From: Triatoma infestans
Taxonomy: Eukaryota; Arthropoda; Insecta; Hemiptera; Reduviidae
DNA length: 64,000 bases
Direction: 5' to 3'
NCBI GenBank assembly: GCA_011037195.1
Contig: JAAEAF010003139.1
Coordinates: forward strand, 41,564-105,563
Both the position numbers and the translations under genes were made by a program. Position 1 is the first letter of the stretch; each line of letters starts with the position of its first letter. Positions 58,191-64,000 of this stretch are shown here, in pieces. Below the pieces are notes generated by a model. That model was not told where the DNA came from. It saw nothing but the letters and a program-made list of their open reading frames with translations, and searched no databases.

Positions 58191-59379
58191 TGTGGAGCTA
58201 GTGGGAACGACTACCCTCTACTGCTTCAAAAACAATTTTTAGGAATTTTCATTGGCGAGCAATCTGAACCTTAAACTAGACTTAAGCGGAAAGAACTGAA
58301 CAGTCAACACAACTTTTCTTTCGACTTCTTGAAAAACGATCGAATCCATCACTAAACAGTATTTCTTTTGAGCAGTTACACTAAAGGGAGAAATTTTACT
58401 TCAAGACCTTGGAAGTATTTGTAATTAGTCGTAGCTAATGTATAGCAGTTGTCAAAATAAATAAAAAGGAAAAGAGATCACACAGTTAACAATTGAAACC
58501 ACAATTATCAATTAATATTATAGTTCGCGGAAAGTCCATAGAAACTAATTCTCAAACATTTATTGTAAACAAACATTTGTTATAATTTGCATTTAAACAA
58601 AGGAAACTTGTAGAAGATCTCACAGATGTCGACAAGAGATCAATGTAAATATCACAATACCGTTATATTGGCAAGCTAAATCTTATCTTAACTTCATCAC
58701 AGTTAACAAAGATAATAAACTAATTTGAATTATTCTAGTAATTATTATTCATGAACATTGTAATATTATTGTTAAAATATTTTAACCTTTTACTGTTATG
58801 ATAATCTACACAGAGTGTTGCTAAATTGAGTTTAAATTCCCTATTGTATTGGGTTACTTTTATCTATCTGGTTATCTTATATTATACAGGGGGCGCAAAA
58901 TCATTCAAGTTGAAAAAAAAAGGTGAGTGCGAAATACAAAAGATTGAGAACCGGTGATCTACAAAGTGTCTGTGAATTGTTTTTTGGAAGACTGGAATTT
59001 ACTTAATTCCAAAATATATTATCTAGTATCAGTGGCGGCTGTTGAATATTTTTAGTAGTGTTGATACATATACAAAAATAACTAATTTTTTTCACCAAAT
59101 AGTAACCGATTTATTAATAAATAAAATAAAATTTGCATTATTAAAAATATTATTTGAAAATAATATCATTCTATTAATTTTTTTGCAGTAACTACCATTT
59201 TTAAATAACCTCTTCATTCATATCTATACATACATATATATTATACAAGTATTAAGTAAATCTCGGGGATATTGCAGCAATCTAAGCCATAAAATTTCAC
59301 TTTGTTCATTTGAATTTGGAATTCTTTCGATATATATAGGGAATTTTTATTTATTTATTGTTTTTTTTGTTTTTGTTTT
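58191..59379. other. AT-rich DNA, nothing recognised
   Basis: No exon or repeat of the listed families was found. Confidence 0.4.
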
Positions 59380-59594
59380 TTTTAATTTAAGGCGCGCCAA
59401 CATATGTGGATATGGCGCCCGGAGACTTCTCAGTGCACTACCGGGCCTCCGGACAATGTTCTTTACTTAAGACAACACTGTCCATCACCGGACAATGAGG
59501 AAAAGAAAAAAATGTAAAGGGCAGCACTAGACTCGAACCCGGGATCTCTACGTGAGAGTAAACCATGCAGCAACCATTGAGCTAATCCCTTCCC
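59380..59594 (-). mobile_element. tRNA-derived SINE, minus strand, near full length
   Basis: On the - strand: gggaagggattagctcaatg (box A), box B at gggttcgagtctagtgctgc, then the body (ggtgatggacagtgttgtc) to the tail ttggcgcgccttaaattaaa. One of the best preserved copies. Confidence 0.85.
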
Positions 59595-59739
59595 ATAAAT
59601 CTTAATATTCGATAGAACCGTACATTTTACTAAAGTGGTATTTTATAGGAAAAAGTAATGGACTTGTATCATAATTGTAGCTTCCTCACAATCTCCAAAA
59701 AATCAAATATCCTGAGCGAAATTTCAAATAAAAGGAATA

Positions 59740-59955
59740 GGAGAGACGGGATTAGCTCATTCGCTGATTCGGGTTCGGCTCATTTGCGGTGATTCCAGGT
59801 TCGAGTCCAGGCTCCAAGATTTTACTTTTTCTAGAAGCCTGGTATAGTTTAGTATCCGGTGGCAATAGTCCCTTTAATGAAAGAACACTGCCCAGAGACT
59901 AGGAGTGACTGAGAAAGCTCTGGGCCCCAAAAACACGCGCGTGCAAAAATAGTGA
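59740..59955 (+). mobile_element. tRNA-derived SINE, near full length
   Basis: Starts gagacgggattagctcattc, with box B ggttcgagtccaggctccaa (59791 on) and the body tatccggtggcaatagtccc and aagaacactgcccagagact. Ends near cacgcgcgtgcaaaaa. Oriented head-to-head with the copy at 59380-59594. Confidence 0.85.
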
Positions 59956-60219
59956 TAGCCAGCCAGTGTAGCTGACTTCTTGAAGGGGGGTCGCGATCTG
60001 GGTCTCGTAATTATTTTGTAGGGAGAGAGGAGTCACGAAAAACATTGTAGCTATTATAGCAAGTTTATACAAATTTGTTTGAATCCTTTTCAAAAAAAAA
60101 AAAAAAAAATTCTATTCAGTAAAGTCGCATTTCCGGATGCCGGATTGTGACCGAAACCTTCGGGACGGATTCCATGAAATATATAAATCGATTATCAAAT
60201 TTGAACATAAGACAATTTT

Positions 60220-61207
60220 TACTTTCTCTTACTCCTAGTAAGAGGAAGTATTGTAATCGTGTCAAATTTTCGATATCGAGTTTTCACCGGAAATATCCGT
60301 TTTGAGGTCCCCTGAGTCCAAAAAAGTGGTTTTTAGCGAATGGTCTGTGTGTGTGTGTGTGTGTGTGTCTGTGTGTGTGTATGTATGTGAACAGCATAGC
60401 TCAAAAACGAAAAATCGTAGAAAGTTCAAACTTGATATTACGTTTAGGTATCACCATGGGATCTGACGGTGCGTTATGTGTCAATATTCCTCAACCGGAA
60501 GTACCACTTTACTAGTTGTTTTTTTTACGTTTTTGCAATTTTCTCAAAAATGGCTCCGAAGATTTTCTTTAAACTTGTTATATCAACTACACATACAAAG
60601 AGCTACAACTTTTATTTGAAACATTTCTCCAGGAAAATTCATTTAAGGGCACTTCTGGGGGAGGGGTGGGGTTAGGTTTTCATCTTAACTGCTGTTTCAG
60701 TATATTAGACAATTCTGTCATCTAAATAATGTTAATTAGAATTAAATATGTTGTTGAAATTCCGAGTTTGAAAAAAATAGATAACCGGAAGTGCGTTTTT
60801 ACTGAAATATAATTTTCAGTTTCTGGTATTTTCTCGAAAATGGCTCCAACGATTTTCTTTAAACCAATGTTGTTAACTATACATATAAAGAGCTACAACT
60901 TTTATTTGAAACTTTTCCCCTGATAAATTCATTTAAGGGGACTTTTGGGGGAGTGGGGTTATGTTTTTCTTTAAAATGCTATCACAGTTGATTATACAAT
61001 TCTGTCAACCAAATTGAAATAACTGGAAATTAATATATGACCCAAATTCCGAGTTTCAAGGAAATTAGTAAACCGGACAGTTTTACTGGACAGTGTTTTC
61101 ACTTTTCGACGAATTTCATTAAATTTGGTACACTAACTATAAAATTTGTCAATTATAATTTTGAGTACTGGAGTAAGAGAAAGTTGTGTGAGTGTTTCAC
61201 ACCAGAT
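60220..61207 (+). mobile_element. HINE-like element, reference full-length copy
   Basis: 5' end ACTTTCTCTTACTCC (60221-60235), itself part of a palindrome (actcctagtaagagg). It is followed by a conserved 100-bp block, a GT microsatellite (60345-60385), three units of about 300 bp marked by accggaagt boxes and gggtggggtta, then GGAGTAAGAGAAAGT (61169-61183), the inverted copy of the 5' motif. A 6-bp-stem hairpin gtgtga/tcacac (61185-61201) and ccagattttt close it. No protein is encoded. Structure agrees with DINE-1/HINE elements mobilised by Helentrons. Confidence 0.78.
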
Positions 61208-62050
61208 TTTTTATTTTTGTTATATTTTCTCATATTTTATTTCCACTTTATTGAAAGAAAGAGATAGCCAATCATTATTGAAGGTAAATGGTTTTCTCTA
61301 CCAATGAAATCTCAGAAATGTAATTCTAATGGAAAAATCAATTTTGAAATCTTAGCACCATCGCATAGTTCCTCTCACAACAGGAAGAGAAGATAGAATC
61401 TATTGATCTGCAAAAAAAATATCCTCATCAGCAGTCAAATGTGTAAAATAGGCACCAATGTTAGTCAGGAGTAACATATTCTTTCCAAATGAAGTTTTCC
61501 AAATAAAGTCTAAGATCAAATTTCAACTCAGCTGTAAATTTCAACTAAGGCCATATTTAACTCGATAAATGACACTAATTAACCTTTCACCTTTCATTAA
61601 ACACTTTTGGCAGATTGTTAAATGTTTATAATTCGTCAATATTTTTCAATTATCACATAGTTGCTGATTTTAAACAAGAATTAACTAAATTACTTTTTAG
61701 AAATATAACTTTAAGAATAACTTATTTCTCATTGTCAGTTACATTATAACTCATTAAATATTCGAAGGTTTCCTTGAAAGTAGTAAGTTTAAAGTTATGT
61801 AATTAACTGGAACAACCTTGTTTTTGTCACTCTGACAAAGTTTAAAACCCATTGACCTTTTTTTCCAATAAAGTGTCGTCCCCTATCTTTAGGAAATGAA
61901 AAACAAATGAAGGTTAACATTTTAAAAAATAAACTTACCATTAATTACTTAAATACCATTCTAGATGCTTTTAAATTATAAATTTATACGTTAAAAATTG
62001 AGGTTTTTTAATATTTTTATTAGTATAGAAGATTCTTCTCGACCGTTGCT
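61208..62050. other. AT-rich DNA, nothing recognised
   Basis: No coding or repeat signal was found. Confidence 0.4.
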
Positions 62051-62060
62051 TGTATGAAGG

Positions 62061-62428
62061 AAAAGGATCGTGAGTTTCGGTCTTTTTTTTGAAAAAAATA
62101 AAAAAACTTAAATTCTTGCCAACGTTTCGACAAATATATTGTCTTTTTCAAGGCATAAAAAAAAAAATAAAAACTATTAAATAATCTTTAAAACATATCA
62201 AACTTGAAAACTTATGTATAATTTTGTAAATAAAAAGTTGAGAACACCTCAACAACACAGAGAATAGTGTCACTAGACAAGATTTACGAGAATGTTTTAA
62301 AGATTATTTAGTTTTTATTTTTTTATTTTTTATGCCTTGAAAAAGACATATATTGTCGAAACGTTGGCCAAGAATTTAAGTTTTTTTTAATTTTTTTCAA
62401 AAAAAGACCGAAACTCACGATCCTTCTT
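62061..62428. mobile_element. long-hairpin foldback element, family B
   Basis: The left arm starts aaaaggatcgtgagtttcgg and the right arm ends ccgaaactcacgatccttct. Arms of about 135 bp (to near 62199 and from near 62290) pair almost fully, including ccaacgtttcgacaaatata and ttgaaaaagaca. The central 90 bp is unpaired. Part of the arm (gtttcgacaaa...gtctt) also occurs at 17308-17345. Confidence 0.8.
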
Positions 62429-63397
62429 TTATTAGTATAATTTTTTGAATTTAATTTTGTCAAGAAATTAAAAAAAAATGCTTCATATTAAAAGGCCAGC
62501 TTAATAATTAACACTGAGTAAACATGTTAATTAGAAAATAATATGGAAACAAGACATTGCGTTGCAATTTGTTTAACAGTTTTAATTTATAAATCTTTTC
62601 TTTACTAATTAGTAAAATTACTAAAATTAAATGCCAACAAAAGCTTAAATAATGCCTACTTTTATTCTTTTGAGTTTAAAACAATATTCACTATTATAAA
62701 TTGCAATATTTCTGCAGACTATTGCAGTTATGGCCTAAATTTTCCAAAAAAAATTGGTAGCAATTTTAATAATGTAGTCTTCAATTGGTTCCATATTGGT
62801 TAATGAATGAAGAGTAACTATTTTTTTGGGGGTAATAGGTGAGTATTAGTGACAAATCTTAAGAATTTATTCTTTATAGACTGTAAATGTTTTTAATTTG
62901 GAGAAACAGGTTGAAATTCCACACTGGACAAGCGTAGACCTAGTATCCTGTATAACAGAAGTTTATTATGGTCCGACAACTTTTGAGTCCCTACCTTAAT
63001 AAGGTGAAGAATTTTCCCTTTATTAACTGTATCTTTTACCCTCGCACCGAAAGTGCATTTGTTGTCTAACAATACCCTGACATCTCAGAGTACTCAATAC
63101 TCTTAGAAACTTACTGACATTTTCCAGATAATTTGGCCCCCGCCTCTTCTCAGCTAACTGTCACACATTTGTCTCAATGCGACCTTCTTTTTAGTAAACA
63201 GTATTGTTTCGCAAAACAGCTTAAATTTAAGTACTTTTAACTAATTTTCCCGCACACCCTATTAATACTAAATTGAACTTAAACCTAATGGGGTTGAAAT
63301 ATATTTTTATAATATTTCTTTCAACCTCAGGATAAAAAACTTAATCTAAATATTCATGCTATCAATATCCGCCAATAAATACATTCACATAAAACAA
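62429..63397. other. AT-rich DNA, nothing recognised
   Basis: No exon, gene or shared repeat was seen. Confidence 0.4.
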
Positions 63398-64000
63398 AAA
63401 TCTGGTGTGAAACACTCACACATTCTGTTACTCCAGTTTTCAAAATTATAATTGACAAATTTATAGTTTAGGTGCCAAATTTAAATGAAATTCGTCGACA
63501 AACTGTCAAGTAAAAGCGCACTTCCGGTTTACTAATTTTCTTGAAACTTGGAATTTCGGCCATCTATTTAATTTCTAATTAATTTTGTTTGGATGATAGA
63601 ACTGTATAATCAACAATGATAGTACTTTAGAGAAAAACATAACCCCACCCCTCCTCCAAAAGTGTCCTTAAATGAATTTTCCCAGAGAAATATTTCAAAT
63701 AGAAGTTGTAGATCTTTGTATGTTTAGTTTAGATACGAAGTTTCAAGAAAATCGTCAGAGTCTTTTTTGAGAAAAGTGAAAAAATTATTTAGTACAGTGG
63801 TAATGTAAACGCACTTCCGGGTATCCGATTTTTTTGAAACTCGGTATTTCAACAACATATTTAATTCTAATTAACATTATTTAGATGATAGAATTGTCTA
63901 ATAAACTGAAATAGCACTTTAGATAAAAACCTAACCCCACCCCCTCTCCCAAAAGTGCCCTTAAATGAATTTTCTTGGAGAAATGTTTTAAATAAAAGTT
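63398..64000 (-). mobile_element. HINE-like element, cut by the window end
   Basis: Begins with ctggtgtgaaacactcacac and a damaged subterminal motif (attctgttactcc), then two units of about 300 bp closely matching 4670-5210 in order and sequence. Continues past 64000. Confidence 0.72.

Overview
This window is AT-rich animal nuclear DNA from an insect, most likely a hemipteran. Protein-coding signal is confined to short exons with GT/AG boundaries, introns are long, and most of the remainder is decayed transposon sequence. The hemipteran assignment rests on a short neuropeptide F (sNPF) precursor whose mature peptide reads NNRSPQLRLRF followed by an amidation/cleavage site G-R-R. I recall this variant from true bugs, but have not searched for it.

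Two host genes can be supported. (1) A PDIA5-type protein disulfide isomerase lies on the + strand in nine consecutive exons between 29060 and 40792. Every splice phase closes and the protein ends in KDEL. It has an N-terminal non-catalytic thioredoxin-like region, three thioredoxin domains (CGFC, CGHC, CGHC) and a fourth, degenerate one (CATC). The first coding exon with the signal peptide was not found. (2) An sNPF precursor lies on the - strand: a signal-peptide exon (54835-54933) and a peptide exon (53303-53442) join in phase. A compact GC-rich exon-like block at 22086-22163 could be its last coding exon. If so, the whole PDIA5 gene is nested, in opposite orientation, inside a ~31 kb sNPF intron.

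The rest is repeats. From 1 to 18 kb there are LINE fragments of several clades (R1-like, Jockey-like with ORF1, RT and RNase H pieces, and another LINE with a clear 12-bp target duplication). They are mixed with copies of a ~1 kb element resembling DINE-1/HINE elements: inverted 15-bp subterminal repeats, a terminal hairpin, internal ~300-bp tandem repeats and a CA/GT microsatellite. From 18 to 29 kb the DNA is very AT-rich, with a foldback element, a decayed BEL/Pao gag, one SINE and the candidate sNPF exon. From 29 to 41 kb is PDIA5, whose introns hold a 5'-complete but internally deleted Ty3/gypsy element on the - strand, two SINEs and a 39-bp LINE stub. From 41 to 53 kb is mostly featureless AT-rich DNA with a MADF-domain relic, a LINE relic and foldback repeats. 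From 53 to 64 kb are sNPF, duplicated Jockey RT fragments, a head-to-head SINE pair, a long hairpin element and two HINE-like copies, one running off the window end.

No CRISPR arrays, bacterial operons, rRNA genes or intact tRNA genes were seen. The most interesting points are the possible nesting of PDIA5 within sNPF, the extra degenerate thioredoxin domain of PDIA5, and the HINE-like and foldback families.
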